From assembly GCA_020631735.1 (NCBI GenBank), contig CM036197.1, forward strand, positions 48,221,880 to 48,285,879: a stretch of 64,000 nt of DNA, given 5' to 3'. A model generated the notes under the pieces. The model had not been told where the DNA came from. It worked only from the letters and a program-made list of their open reading frames with translations, and ran no database searches. A program made the translations under genes and the position numbers. Numbering within the stretch: the stretch's first letter is position 1; every line of letters begins with the position of its first letter. Positions 11,699 to 24,331 of the stretch are shown one piece after another. The stretch is from Saccharum officinarum. Taxonomy: Eukaryota > Streptophyta > Magnoliopsida > Poales > Poaceae.

Positions 11699-12665
11699 GA
11701 GACAATTCCCTGTGAGCCATTATAAAAGATGCAACTTCCTTCGCAGCCACCGAGAAAGTTTATGTTCCCTCTCAGCCATCACTTGGATTTTTTCTTCCCT
11801 TCCACGCCACTACCGTTAACTTTCGTGGTAACTGCAACTGACCGAAGTTCAAAATGTCCATTTTGCCCCTCTTACAGGCGGGCCCCATGCGTCAGTCGTC
11901 TTCTTCCTCACTCCATGGCGGCTGGGCGCAGCGAACCCAGCCGAGTAGCGGCCGCGCGCGGTCAATAACGTAAAGCGACCACACAATATCCAGCAGAAAA
12001 CCCAGCGACCGACGCGGTCCGGCAGACGCGATTGCGGGGCCCGGCGATTCGGACGTGCGCGCTCACCGCTCAGCGGCCACCACCCACCACCAGAAGCGCC
12101 CGCGCCGCAGAAAAGTTCGGCGCGGATCCGCTGGTCCGAGGCCACTAGGCAGCTCGATGTGCTGCGCGCAGGGCGTCGGCCGCGTTCGGGAAAGCGCCTG
12201 CCCGCCTGCATGCGCCTCAAATCAAAAAATGCACGTCCACTTCGGTGTCCAGCATGCATATTCACATCGTCCGCCAGGACCCACCACCTTGACGCTTACT
12301 ACTACTCCTATTTCGTTGCCGTCGCCATCGCCGTCGCGACCACAGGTCGTGCGTGGTGGCCGTACGGGCAGTAGTAGCTCAGATGTAGCCGAGCTCCTTT
12401 CCCTCTGTGCACGAGCAAGAGTGCAGCTCGTCAATGGCTTCCATGGCCATGGAGTGAGGAAGAAGAAGACTGACGCATGGGGCCCGCCTGTAAGAGGGGC
12501 AAAATGGACATTTTGAACTTCGGTCAGTTGCAGTTACCACGAAAGTTAACGTAGTGGCGTGGAAGGGAAGAAAAAATCCAAGTGATGGCTGAGAGGGAAC
12601 ATGAACTTTCTCGGTGGCTACGAAGGAAGTTGCATCTTTTATAATGGCTCACAGGGAATTGTCTC
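11699..12665. mobile_element. Pack-MULE 1 (Mutator-like, long near-identical TIRs)
   Basis: About 215-bp terminal inverted repeats (11699-11913 and 12451-12665) start GAGACAATTCCCTG and differ at about two of the first 88 positions. An exact 9-bp direct repeat AATGATTAG flanks them (11690-11698, 12666-12674), the Mutator hallmark. The roughly 530-bp interior is GC-rich cargo with no transposase; its ORFs show no recognisable family and may be a promoter or leader region. The TIR similarity suggests recent movement. Confidence 0.93.
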
Positions 12666-12674
12666 AATGATTAG

Positions 12675-13320
12675 AGCTGGGTCCACCACCTGCGGGCGGA
12701 ACCAGGAAGCGCCGGTGAAGCCATTCGGGCGGAGGGTGTTTAGTCTGCCGGGTGAACGATTGTTACCGAGATGTTTTAGCTGTAGAGATTTTGTTTTCGT
12801 GGTCAACCATAACGGTATTCGTTATAGGACACGGATTAAATTAGTAGTACATATGATAGAGCTCCCGTGCATGAGAGAGAAGGGTACGGCCGAGAGTAGT
12901 GACAGGAACACGAGACAGTGGTTGTGTTTGTGTTGTGTGTTTACGTGCACTCGTGCATGCTCGTGAGCGCGTGCACGTAGCTGAAAGCCTCAAACCAACC
13001 ACACAGCAGACAAAGGAGCCGTTCGGCTGGAATTATAAGCCGGCTGAAAAACACTGTTGGCTGATTTTTTGTGAGAGAAAAATACCGTTCCGGCTGAAAA
13101 AACAAGCTGAATAAGACGGATTATAAGCCAGATGAACAGGGCCAAAACGCAACCCGGCCCTGTCCTGTCCAGGCCAAGTGAGTACACTCCTACGTGTACA
13201 TGGTTTCAGCCTATACTACCATTTGGGCGCGGCAGGGGGACGGGAATGTTGGCTCCATATCCGCTGGGATGATTGGCGACAACGACCCCAAGCGTCGATC
13301 GATCGTAGCCTGTTGGTTCT
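12675..13320. other. Spacer with one small MITE
   Basis: No gene is supported. The only structured item is the MITE at 13015-13143. Confidence 0.3.
13015..13143. mobile_element. Small MITE with GTTCGGCTG / CAGATGAACAGGGCC ends
   Basis: Imperfect terminal inverted repeats with GGCTTATAATCC-type inner ends, flanked by AAA on both sides. A related element is at 62782-62901. Confidence 0.6.
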
Positions 13321-13329
13321 TATAATTAA

Positions 13330-14350
13330 TTAAGGTTTTTTTTTATTGACGTCATTGTAATTTTTCAAATTTAGAGATACGCCATTACAATTCGCGTACT
13401 GCTATTATAATTTTATCTCTTCTTCGTCCATGCCATTTTCTACGGTTTCTATGTATATGGACCCACTGTCAGCACGTGTGCCTATAGGAAAACGTATATG
13501 AACGCGTACAGGCGCACTGCGCGTGAGGCGGCCAGCGCACGAGGCAGAGCGGCCGCGGCAGCAGGAAGGCGCTGGCCGCGGCCGCGGTGATTGACGAGGC
13601 CCCGTCGGCGGGCGCCATTCCGAGCCTCCGACACGAGGAGGCTGAGGCCTGAGGGCCACGTACACGTCCATCCGAGCCACCATGGCTGCCTTCTCTGATT
13701 CTCTCTCTTTAGTGCCGCAATCAAAGCTAGAAGTCACGGCACTCGCTCAGCTTGCATGGACCTCTTTGCTGCGCGCCAGGCCGTACCACGCCTGCGTCTC
13801 GGCGGCCGCCGGGCAGCCTCCAGCTCCGCCTCCTTCTCCTGCGGCGCCCGACGCGGCGGCACTCCGTAGTCCGTACTCATCATCAACAGCCACTAGAAGT
13901 GGTGGCCAGAAGCCCAGAACACCTCGTCCACGAACGACACATGGTGCGTGTACGCGCTCCCGGCGCCGCTCAGCGGAGAACCTGTGCGCCCACCTGGCCC
14001 TCCTGGGCTGGCCATCGTCTTGGCGGCTCTGCTGGCGTGGGCACACAGCCGCGGCTGCCTCGGCGCCACTCCTATCGTGGGGCCACTCTCCGTGTTCGGC
14101 AGCATCTTCACGCGCAGGCCGCCACGGGCGATCGCCACCGCTCCGCCTAGTGCGCAGGCTGCCTGTAACGCGTCTATATACTCGTTCATGTACGCATACG
14201 GCCTGGCAGTGTGGGTCCACGTACACGGGAAGCCTACAAAATGGCATGCACGAGGAAGAGATGAAATTATAATGGCAATTCTTCAAATAGTCGAATTGTA
14301 ATAACTTATCTCTAAACTTTAGAAATTGTAATGGCGTGAATCAAAAACTA
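13330..14350. mobile_element. Pack-MULE 2 carrying a CYP78A-like fragment
   Basis: Long diverged terminal inverted repeats of roughly 170 bp (compare 13349-13455 with the reverse complement of 14225-14345) are flanked by an exact 9-bp direct repeat TATAATTAA (13321-13329 and 14351-14359). The interior 13500-14170 is GC-rich cargo. The TIRs are much more diverged than in Pack-MULE 1, so this is an older insertion. Confidence 0.88.
13915..14150 (+). pseudogene. Captured cytochrome P450 CYP78A-like N-terminal fragment
   Basis: The plus strand encodes TWCVYALPAPL near 13937, ENLCAHLALLGW in a second frame near 13977, then LLAWAHSRGCLGATPIVGP and VFGSIF near 14028-14110. CYP78A proteins have this order at their N-terminus: a YALPALL membrane anchor, an LCAH motif, then a GATPIVGP ... 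VFGSIF proline-rich hinge. Two frame changes and several missing residues separate the pieces, and the haem-binding region is absent, so no P450 can be made. It lies inside Pack-MULE 2, which explains how it got here. Confidence 0.72.
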
Positions 14351-14359
14351 TATAATTAA

Positions 14360-15164
14360 GATACCGTTGCCTGATGGGTTTGGTGTTTTTATCCCCGTAA
14401 CCATTTGCACCGCTATCAGTTCCCGTTGCTCCGTGTTTGTTTCAGCAGGAATGGAAACTGGGAACCCTTCACCGAAAGATCGGATATGGACACGTGAAAC
14501 GTCATTATGGCCTGCTCTCCGCTCTCAGGCGATCGCGAGTCGCCTCTGCTCTCCGCTCGCAGGCGATGGCGACTCTTCCTCTGTCGCATACTCGCTGGCG
14601 TCCTGGCGACACTGTGAAGACAACGGAAAACAATATCCCAATTCCCAGCCCACAAACAACAGCGATGGTCGGCAACAATTTTAACGAAATTACATTGGGT
14701 TTTACATTGACCCAGAGAGGATAACACACCACACGTAGACGACGCTACCCAGCATGGCGTACGTATGGCGTGTGAGTACCTGGCGTAGTGTACTAGTGTC
14801 AGCTAGGACGTGTGGTCTGTACGAGTGCGAGTGTACATGTGCAACTGAGTGTGGGAATGTCGTGCAATTTGTGATCGAGTCCCGCAGTGCTCTCAAAAAA
14901 AAGCTGGGCGAAGGAGGCAAGCTAGCACAACGTGAGTTGATGTTCAGCCTCTCAGGTCGTTTCGGAGCAGACTTCACATACGTTAGAGTCATGAATTTGG
15001 TTCTTCTTCTTCAGGTTGACCCTGCTCTGAATCTGATCGTTGATTTGTTAAGCGTTTGAAATGTTGCTTATGGTATATATCTTTTTTTAAATGAAACTTA
15101 GCAATAGATTTTTGTGTGCATGTCTCGTAATCTCACGGAGTCATGGAAATGCAATATTATTACG
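14360..15164. other. Unassigned segment with a short tandem duplication
   Basis: No gene recognised. At 14512-14573 a unit of about 31 bp ('ctctccgctc.caggcgat') occurs twice. An A-rich run at 14886-14893 could be an old retroposon tail. Confidence 0.3.
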
Positions 15165-15841
15165 AGTCGGGTCGAGAGTCACCCACCTAATCTGGACCAG
15201 ATTACCCACCGGGCCTCGTGGTTGTGGAACCGATGGACCTACATGTCGGGCCTAGATAATAAAAGTGGCCGAGCCTGCACGCCTCGCCAACACGACCAAT
15301 TTCCCCGTGGGTCAGCAGCTAGGCAGTGTTGCTAGTAGTAATAAGTAATAACGCAACAAAAGGGTGAGTTGGCCTCACACTACACTGTCGTTAATCCAGC
15401 GCAATTCGTACCCTTTGATTGGTCAATCGGACGTCTGTATGACCGTACATGTATATCGCCATCACTTCTTCATGCCGATGATCAAGATGCTTGAGAGGAA
15501 AACAATTGCATGCATTTACAAATAAATCATTGTTACAATATAAAAGCTCCCCACCGACGGCCTAATCTTGCAATGCAAAGATGTAAACCTTGTATTTGGC
15601 ACCAGGATATTTGGGACTTCAGATGCTAATACATGGAAGAATACTATAAAAGGAAGAAAATACATAGAATGGAAATAAAATCAAATGTCAAATGTTTGGA
15701 GGCCTATTTTTACGAAATCGACGTTTGGAGTCCCAAAACTGCGAAGCGCGACAATTGGAGTCCCAAATATGCAATTTTCTCCTCCACGGTGGGCACAGTA
15801 TTAGTATTCCTCTCCACAGTGGGCGTGACTAGGATATCAGT
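15165..15841. repeat. Duplication unit B remnant
   Basis: 15197-15295 matches 3764-3860, 15340-15430 matches 29715-29810, and 15455-15600 matches 4726-4856. 15785-15835 resembles 32620-32655. The solo LTR inserted at its right edge. No coding part of the small-protein family is left. Confidence 0.6.
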
Positions 15842-18800
15842 TGTAACAGAACCGTCCAAATTATAAGAGCACAAGTACAAAAACAATCACCGAAGTGATC
15901 AAATTCTCGCACTTGAGCCCATATAACTCCGGTAGTCCAATGAAATCACGAGGGATTTCAAACCAACCAACATACCAGCCAAGATCGTAGTGATTCAACA
16001 TAACAAGTCACATGTTACAACCATTTCACAAGTAATTGAATATACATCGGAGTTCAACATAGTTATAAGAACTTACATTGAAAAGTAGCGGAAGCAAAGT
16101 AATTTGAAACTAACATTAATCTTATTTCAATTACATGCCAGTACCACGGTCGACTTCCAACAAAAGCATTAGAGATAAGGTAAATAAGAAGGATCCTGCC
16201 CGTGATCACACTCCGCCTCTACGGCAGGAGCCAACCAACTCTTGCAGTCGCCATGATACATCATAACCTGCAACAAGTGGGGATAAAACCCTGAGTACAA
16301 GAAGGTACTCAGCAAGACTTACCCGTCAGAAACCAGAAATAAGGTGACACCAAGGATCATGCAAGGCTGATATAAAGTGGGCTGGCTTGACAACATTTTG
16401 CATAAAAGCTTAATACAAATAAGTAATCATTAATGCTTAAGCATCAAGTTAATCATCATTAACCTGTCATCTATATTAGCACCTGTACTAGAGCACTCAC
16501 TTTATTAGGAGCAAACAATATTAACCATAGCAGGTATAAATTGAGGCAACCTTTCCATCGTGATCCAATTAACCATCAGTTCAATTTAATTGAATCTACG
16601 TCGTCGCTGCTCAAGTCAAGTGCTCACTAACCGGGAGCGACGGCGATTCAAATCGAATTCCTATCCAGCTGGAGGGGTATTTCTAACACTCACCGCGTAG
16701 GCTCCTGCCAGGGTCGCACAAGCCACCTTTTCATATGATTCAGGAATCACGGGTCCGAATGATGTCGCGACCCCAAGGGCGACACTCTGCCAGGTGATAG
16801 GGACTCTAACCCCCCCTTGGTCTCACGCCAATGTCCCCAAGCACATCCTTTCTCTCCTCCAAGAAGCAATCTACCATTCGATTCCCGGCCTGAATCACAT
16901 TACTCGGCTTCGCGGTCGGAACGACTTATCCGGCCAACTAAGTGTTAGACTGCGTTCAACATGACTCAAGGACGTACAGCGAATCGGTCCTTAAACGACT
17001 CAGACGGGGATAGATTCACACCCAAGACTTCCATGCCTTGTTGCTTCACTATCGTCATCCCGCCCGGTCTCATTTCATTTTATTAACACATGGTTCCATT
17101 CCACGATAGCAAATATAGCCAACCGTGCCATATATGAATATCCCTATATCTCGCAGGTGACAGGAAATCACCTGACTTCTACCGCTTAAAGCAGGGCTAA
17201 GCATCTACTCGATCCTAGTCTATGTAGGATTCAAGGATTCATATATCTGGACAAGGAATGATATAATGCAGCAAAGTTTTCAACCAACTCCTACCACTTA
17301 ATGCAACAATACTTATAACATATATAGAATTAATTGCTTTGAAGATAGGAGGCTTATAATGCTCCGGGGCTTGCCTGAGATCCGACTCAAGTTAGAGTAT
17401 GTCAGATGAGTTCGCTTGGCGAGCATCTTCCAATCTACCACTTGTCCGGTCCTTCGATCTTCGGGATGGATCCACCAACTCCATCTTCGGGTTTGGCTCC
17501 ACCTTAGGTCCTTCACGTGCTTCAGCTAACGTACCTAAATAAGGTGCAACAATGCATATGCATGAATGCATAGAAGTGCAATAAACAAAGTAATCAAACA
17601 AGCATACCAAAGTTCTCCTAAACACCTAGAGCTAAATAACTTAATCCTCACTAAGGCATAACATAGAAGATTGCAAACACATCAATCAAGACACAAGTCT
17701 TATAAGATCCTAGGGTACCAAACCAAGTACCAACAATGACATGTGTCACACTTCAATACACAAGCATGGCAAAGTTAATCAAAGCACTAGAACTAGAAAT
17801 TGCCACATTCTGGGCATCAGAACAGCAGCTAAGTAATTTAATCATAACTGGAGATCTACAACTCCAAATGACTTGCAAGAAGACATTATGGAAATCTTAT
17901 GAAATTCTCTACATTTCATTTATAATCATCACAGCATGATTCCAAAGTTTAACATGTCGAATTTACACAAACACAGAAACTGGTCTAACAAGACAGAGAG
18001 CAAGCAATTCTGTACATCCAACTTTAAACAGCTATAACTCCTAAACCACATGGTCAAATGCCACCAAATTTTAACAGAGGCTAGATACATAAATTATCTA
18101 CAACTTTTGTATAAACAAGTTTTACAACAAAGCACATTACCATGAAGAACTTTGCTAAGTTCCCAGATCTGTCCAGAAACCTCATTTGCAAGAAATAATT
18201 ATTAACTTATGTTACAAACATATAATTGGACAAAAACAACTTAACCAACATTTCATACATGACTAATGAACACCAGAAAACATAGTGTCCAATGCTAGAT
18301 AAATTATTTTAATACACTTCTTAATTTATCTTAGATAATTAAGTGGAATTATGAACACATAGTAAAGATGTTCAATAATTTCTACCAAAATTACAGTGTC
18401 CTACATATTCTCCCAATAGCCTACTGTCCAAATTTCAAGCCATTTGGACATGTATATCAACCTCTATGAAAAAGAAAAATGGCTATTACAAGAATTCATG
18501 TGAGAGCAAGATGAATCAATAACTCATTCATACTATAACCAAAATTCATGAAATTTTTACCACACACCAAAAATCACATGAGTAGCATGCCACAAAAATT
18601 TCACTTCATTTGGAGCCCTAAATTTGCAGTTAAGAAAATGACAAATACAACTAGCATTGAAAACCTAATCTGAAAAATCCATTTTTACAGCAAAAACATG
18701 AAACTAAAACATGCCATATTATAGATCTAGCACATAGACAATTTCACAAGGATTCCAAAAAGTCCTTATTTGCTATTTTACGAATTTTCTATGATTTATT

Positions 18801-20973
18801 ATGAATTTTCAAATATCAGCAAAAACTACCACAAATCAGTCCTTATGGCACTATTTATATGAGTCTATGACATTGCAGTTAGGCCCCTGCATTTCTTCAA
18901 ATTGTTGCATGAAGTCCTTGACGCGAATCGAAGCAGAGGAGGCGTCGGAGGTCGTCGGTGCTCGCGGTTCCGGCCGCCGTGGCGCTCGCCGGTGAAGACG
19001 GAGTGGCGGGGGAGCACCAGGGGTCCGCGCGAACTCCATGGTGGCCCCATCTCGGCCGGCGATGGCTCGTGGCCTCCTGGCCACGTGCACAGCGACCCGC
19101 ACAGCGACGGCGATGGCGGCGACTGGTGCTCTGGTGGCGGAACGACCGGCAAGGGGGTGCACGAGGTACGGCAGAGGTTGGAGAAGGCGATGCCGCACTC
19201 GGTTGGGACAAAGGGAGAGCACAGCACCGGCGGCATGGAGCTTGCTCCGTCGGCCATGGCTGCCGACGCGCTCTGGCGTGTGCGTGCGGCGTAGGGGGCG
19301 AGAGAGATTTGAGCGGGGAGAAGGGCAGGGTGCTCGGGTCTTCTACATCGTCTTGACGATGCGTGGGTGCAAGGTGGCGAGTGGAGTCAGCGCGAAGGAG
19401 CCACGCGGCGCACGGGAGCAGAGCGGGTCGGCCATTGCTGCTCTTCTAAATTTTCAAATTTTCAATACCACCTCAAACGTACAACTGAAACTCCATTTTT
19501 TCATCGATCACAACTCCCAAATTAGCTCGAATTGGCTCGTGGTATAATTGACAAAAGTGTAGAGCTACAAGTGTACTCCAACTTTGGTTAAAGAATCAAA
19601 GTCTAATTCAGCACAGTTAGAGAGATACAAAGCTCCAAAGGAGGGTACCTCAAAACTGAATTCTGCAGCTTAGTTTCAATCGACTGAAACTTCCGTCTTC
19701 TCCACCTTATAACTCATAAACCATTTGATGATTTGATCAACCGATTTCACCAATACGTAGAGCTATAAGAGCACTCCAACTTTGACTAAAGGATTTTGGC
19801 CAGACTCCAAATGGTTTGCAAACTACAATTCTCTAAAGATAGGTACATGGAAACGGATTCCAGAAATTCAGTCATCCCAGACTTAGCCAAATTTTTCGTC
19901 CCTGAAAACAGCACAAGATTCGATTTTGCGAACCCTATTTGACCAAGCTAGGCACCAAATCATCTCTTGCTCATTAAACAAAGTTTGTAGTACTCAAACC
20001 AAACTACAATTATTATTTAAGGATCAAGATTTGATTCAGCTTGTATTGCAAGATATAAGGCTCCAACTAAGGCACTTAGCACTAAAACAGCATAAGGACT
20101 TAGCCAAATTTTGCAAGTGCCAATCAGCCCCTATTTCTGGCTTGTGGGCCACCTTTGAGATTGTTCTGCTCATTTTCATGAGATGGTCATTAAACAACTT
20201 TTGTTCCATAACAAATTTGCTACAACTTTGTTTAAGGGTGCAGCTACAGTAAAGCACTTTTAGCTACCCTTTTAAAACAATCAAGCAACTATGCTCCCTA
20301 GGTCAAACAAGGTCAAATCAAGGTCAACTATCACATAGAGACTTAATTAGTCAACATGGTCAACATGAACATTGCTCTATTAAGTGTCCTAAGCCTAGTT
20401 AAGATATTTTAGAGGCTAAACATGCACACCATGCATAGGTTGCACAAGAATATAGGCCTCACATGCATTGAAACATAGGAATTAAGTGAAATGCTATAGT
20501 TGTTTCATCCCCATGTTTCATGTGTTTGTTTCAAAGTACGTGCTACACATGTTTCACTAGGTTGTTCCATATGTGTCCTAGATGTGTTGCACATGTTGCA
20601 TTTGTATATTGCATAAACACTAGTTCACATGGAATGTAAGGCATGTTTCCTTGTTTTAGAAGCATGTTTCAATTATAATCCAAACAAGCATATAACTTAT
20701 CATTTTATGTGACTTTTTGATTCCAAACTCCATGAAACTTTTCTAGGGGTCACTATAGATAGTTATTGAGGTGAGACATGTGAAGATACTTTGATAGCAA
20801 CACCCAAGCATATATCTTTTAATTGAGCCTATATGTAAGCAAGGGTGCAATATCCAAGTTTAGGTTAGGGCTTATCTCCAAAGGTTTGACTTTGACATCG
20901 TCATCTCCACTAATCTATCATGTTTGATCTTAAACCCACCACTTAATTGGTGATAAACACCTAGGGTGTTACA
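15842..20973. mobile_element. 5.1-kb solo LTR
   Basis: Starts TGTAACAGAACCG and ends CACCTAGGGTGTTACA, giving TG...CA ends and a 7-bp inverted terminus TGTAACA/TGTTACA. The exact 5-bp repeat TCAGT lies on both sides (15837-15841, 20974-20978). I find no second copy of the start sequence, primer-binding site or polymerase inside, so this is one LTR, left by recombination of a full element. Its 3' part is related to 1-3055. The interior holds a GC-rich stretch (18900-19440). At 5132 bp it is unusually long. Superfamily (probably Gypsy) is not shown by the sequence. Confidence 0.85.
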
Positions 20974-20978
20974 TCAGT

Positions 20979-21489
20979 AGAGCTCCACGTTTTTATTTTT
21001 TAATGGAGTGGTTTGATGGAGATTGAATATGGAGAGTCGTGATGTATGAAATGATATGTTTTTCACTTCTCCTATATTTTAGATGTCTGAATTTTAAGAT
21101 ACGATTTCAGGCAACACTCTTGCACCACCAACTAGTAAAAGTATTTTTTTGCCAAAAAAAACTAGTACAAGTAAATTTATGATTTGTTATTTGTCTTTGT
21201 GTCATAATATGTTTTTGTCCTTGTCTACCAATAGAAATAATTGTAAATTGTTAATTATCTTTGTGCCGACAGAAATCAGATTTTATCGGGTTTGTGGTTT
21301 TGTCTATCGGGTTTTATTCTCCAGTACCAAAAATTGCAAATTGCACTTACACAAATTGCAATGAACGAAATCTCCAATTTTAGTATAAAATATATACAAT
21401 AACCGTCGTCTGAAAGAAACCTAAAATTCATGCACCTAAAATTCATACAATAACCGTTGTCTATCGGGTTTTTTTCAGATCTAGCTGGT
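20979..21489. other. AT-rich spacer
   Basis: No gene seen. A short imperfect repeat ('caataaccgt.gtct') occurs around 21398 and 21448. Confidence 0.3.
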
Positions 21490-22775
21490 AGTGTCTTCAC
21501 CAAAATCTATATAATGTTTTGTTGGTTGGTTGACAAGAAATGGTTCTCGTGAAGAAACAACTCCGAGTAGCTAGGCATTGGTGTCTAACAAAGACCATGG
21601 ACGAGCACGAGGACGAGATATGGACGGAGAGATGACGAGGTGCGTTGGTCTTGTAGTTGCAGTTAGTCTCTGTTAAATGTATATGGAGCTGCTGATTTAG
21701 AAGACTCTTCTACCCCGTTAACCCTCTTGACCGGGTGCAGCTTGCGCATGATGTTCTGGGTCAAGCAGGCTGCAGGCTCCGAGAGAGAACGAGGTAGAAG
21801 AATTCCCAGTTTTATATTTTCACTACTCTCTAGATGGGAGACACATGCACGTCTTTTAATTTTCAACAGGAACGGATAAGTCAGCATCTCACAATGCTGT
21901 ACCAGATACACACCTGGTATACACCTGGGTCCACCAGTATAAAAAACCAATGCATGTGTTCTATTTTTTTCTCACAGATATATCGCTTGCGTTTAGATCT
22001 AAGCAACACTATAGGTCATTTTCGCTTGTCTTATAATCTATATTTTTTAATTTATTTTTTTAGCTGTAACAGTGTTTATCTCTCACAACAAATTAGCCGT
22101 GACTTTTCAGCGAAGTGAACGGGCTCGTTCTAAGATACAATTGATCAATCAGTGTACATATATTGCGTGTACAGATCACAAGCAAGGTGCAGCGCATCGT
22201 TGTTGGAGAGGAAAAAGGAAGCTGCAGACCATTCCGCATGCGGCATGCACCAACTTAGCTTGTCCTGTCCATGGAGTTGCATTTTCTCGGTCCATCAGTC
22301 CTTGTGGTATCCTACATGGATCGGAGCCTCGGAGTACATGCATACAGGCGGCGCATCGTCGTTTCCCAGCGTCTTTCTGGTCCCTGTCGATCAGAGGCGA
22401 TTATGTCCTGCTCATAGAGATGGAGGCCATCAATATATATTTCGAACCGATGAGGAAATTCACTCGAACAATGCAAATTTCTGACAAAATTCACCTGTTC
22501 GTATATTTACCAAACATGGTTGCATGTTACAACAATCTCCGAAATCTTTTGGATGCTATCAAAAATCTTGCTACGAACAAGAAGAAAGAAACTAACGAAA
22601 CGAGCGAGCAATGGACAAGACCGCAAGCGGGGAGAAGAGATCCTAAGCTAAGCTAGCAAAGGGCGGCATGCACTACTTGCCATCACGAGCACGACGGACA
22701 CGCCACGCGGGTAGCGCCCTCGCGCAGGGACGGAAGCGCCTGGCCGCCGTCGACTCGTCGTCCGTCACCGGTGCG

Positions 22776-23030
22776 TCAGTCGGAGATGCTGAGCATGGCG
22801 TAGCGGACGTACTCGTCGACGCCGCCACGGCTCCCGCTGTGCCGCCAGGTGGCGCCGCGCGCCAGGGCGTCGTTGACCCACGCGGCGTGCGAGGCGAGCA
22901 CGCCGTACAGGACGGCGAAGGCCTCCGGCAGGTGGCGCGCGAGCGGCAGCCGGAGGTTGAGCGGCGCCGAGAGGTTGAACACCTGCATGAGCCCCCTCAC
23001 CGCCACGAACGCCAGCAGGTGGAACCCCAT
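22776..23030 (-). CDS. Small-protein family member I (84 aa, unknown function)
   Basis: The ORF starts at the ATG giving MGFHLLAFVAVRG and ends AMLSISD before TGA. I chose this start because the paralogue at 42422-42685 starts at the same place (MGIHLLAFVAARG), while upstream sequence is not conserved. Order of parts: hydrophobic N-terminus (1-20), LNLRLPLARHLPEA core (about 26-39), alanine-rich helix (AVLYGVLASHAAW), a variable basic linker, then DEY.R.AMLSISD. No domain known to me fits. It is single-exon and about 66 per cent GC. A shared block CTACTTAACCCGC lies about 190 bp upstream and a second, 'gcgagcggcaac', about 320 bp upstream. No signal-peptide cleavage site is obvious; the N-terminus could bind a membrane. 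Two conserved paralogues support a real gene, but expression is unseen. Confidence 0.6.
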   Translation of the reverse strand: MGFHLLAFVAVRGLMQVFNLSAPLNLRLPLARHLPEAFAVLYGVLASHAAWVNDALARGATWRHSGSRGGVDEYVRYAMLSISD

Positions 23031-23211
23031 CGTCGAGGTCGAAGTCGAATCCAGCACCGACCGCCGGCGCACACACAGGTCGTGGAGCTCGATCGCCTTG
23101 GTACGGCGGCTGTCTTCGTCTTGTTGGCAGCAGCTAGCGGGAAATAATGCCTGCCCGGCCGGTCGCGTGCACTTGTTCTGCCGACGGGCCAATCCCAGCG
23201 TGTCCTTGGCT

Positions 23212-23230
23212 CCTTGCGGGTTAAGTAGGC
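23212..23230 (-). promoter_or_regulatory. Conserved upstream block of the small-protein family
   Basis: On the minus strand this reads CCTACTTAACCCGCAAGG. The same block occurs at 33911-33930 (CTACTTATTAACCCGCGAGG) and 42918-42936 (TTACTTAACCCGCGAGC), the last again about 235 bp before its ATG. It may be the core promoter; no classical TATA box lies closer. Confidence 0.45.
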
Positions 23231-23455
23231 AAAGGACACCCCAGGACGGCAGGCAACGTCGCTGCCACGCTGGTGGCGCCGTGGTGGTGGTGGGGGCAGC
23301 CGCTGCCGTGCCGGGGGCCGAGGGGGTTGCGGCCTTCCCCAGGTGCGAGCGGCAACGAGGGGGGCCAGCCACCGGCTGACTAGGACGAGTTGCTGGTTTG
23401 GGGCAAGAGCCGGCCGGGGTTTTTTTTTTCTGCTTCTGGATAAGAAAAGCACCCC

Positions 23456-24331
23456 CGGGTACCGGAGCTCGCACAGCTGCAGTCATCAACGACTACCTAC
23501 AACACCTCTGAGAGCTCCTCATGAACGTTTAGCTTCGGGAGTCCGAGCCTGACCGCTTCGTATGGCGTTGGTCGCTAGATGGCCGATATTCGGTCAAAAC
23601 AGCATACCGAGCCTTCTTCACGGGTTGGACCACCATGGCAGGCGCAACCGAGCTGTGGCGCGTGCGGACGCAGCCGAAGGTGAAGTTCTTCTTTTGGCTC
23701 GCGCTGCACGAACGTCTCTGGACCAATGAACGCAGGATGCGCCACGGCCTCCAAGCAGACGCGGCATGCTCGCTTTGCGACTAGCTTGCGGAAATCGTCG
23801 ACCACCTTTTCTGTGCTTGCGTGTACACTCGCGAGGTATGGTCACGCCTGCTGTTCTCCATGGGGTCACCGACCGATCCGCCGCAGCATGACTCCACACT
23901 CTGCGGCTGGTGGTTAGCGGGGCGCGAGGCCTTGCCGCAGGGACTCAGCAAAAGTTTTGACTCGCTGGTCCTCCTGGTCGTCTGGAACATTTGGAAAGAG
24001 CGAAACCGACGGGTCTTCGATAGCAAGGCTCTAACTCCTACGCAGCTGCTGCACCGCATTCGGGAGGAAGGCGATGAATGGATTGGCGCCGGATACAGCT
24101 GCCTAGCGCTGCTCACCACCCTAGTCGCTTGACCGGCAAGCTCGCTCTACAGCACCGTCACACAACCCTTACTGCCGTAGCTACGACCTTTGTCTCCACC
24201 ACTAAGTTGGTGATTTATGTTGTGTGTCTTTCCAGTTGGCAGACGGTCTCTCGCCGTGCTTGCTGATGGAACGTGTAAAACTTCCTCTTCCACTTAATGA
24301 AGCACGTGCTAAAGCACGCTTTCGAAAAAAA
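23456..24331 (+). mobile_element. 5'-truncated LINE with reverse-transcriptase zinc-binding domain
   Basis: The plus strand reads through the C-terminal zinc-binding part of a plant LINE reverse transcriptase: RFVWRWSLDGRYSVKTAYRA at about 23550, KVKFFFWLALHERLWT, DAACSLCD, an in-frame stop (TAG, near 23781), then DHLFCACVYTREVW and LLVVWNIWKERNRRVFD. The order C..C ... H...C fits this domain. It ends in a hairpin and an A-rich tail. A direct repeat AAGAAAAGCACCCC flanks it (23442-23455, 24332-24345). Copy II of the duplication lacks it (34126-34137), confirming an insertion. No endonuclease or RT core is left, and the stop makes it dead. Confidence 0.9.

Noticed and set aside
15842..20973. 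A full retrotransposon with two LTRs
   Set aside because: No internal repeat of the TGTAACAGAACCG start and no polymerase motif; one LTR explains it.
22776..23489. A 237-aa reading for family member I
   Set aside because: The extension lacks conservation with member IV and has no ATG support; the shared ATG at 23030 is better.
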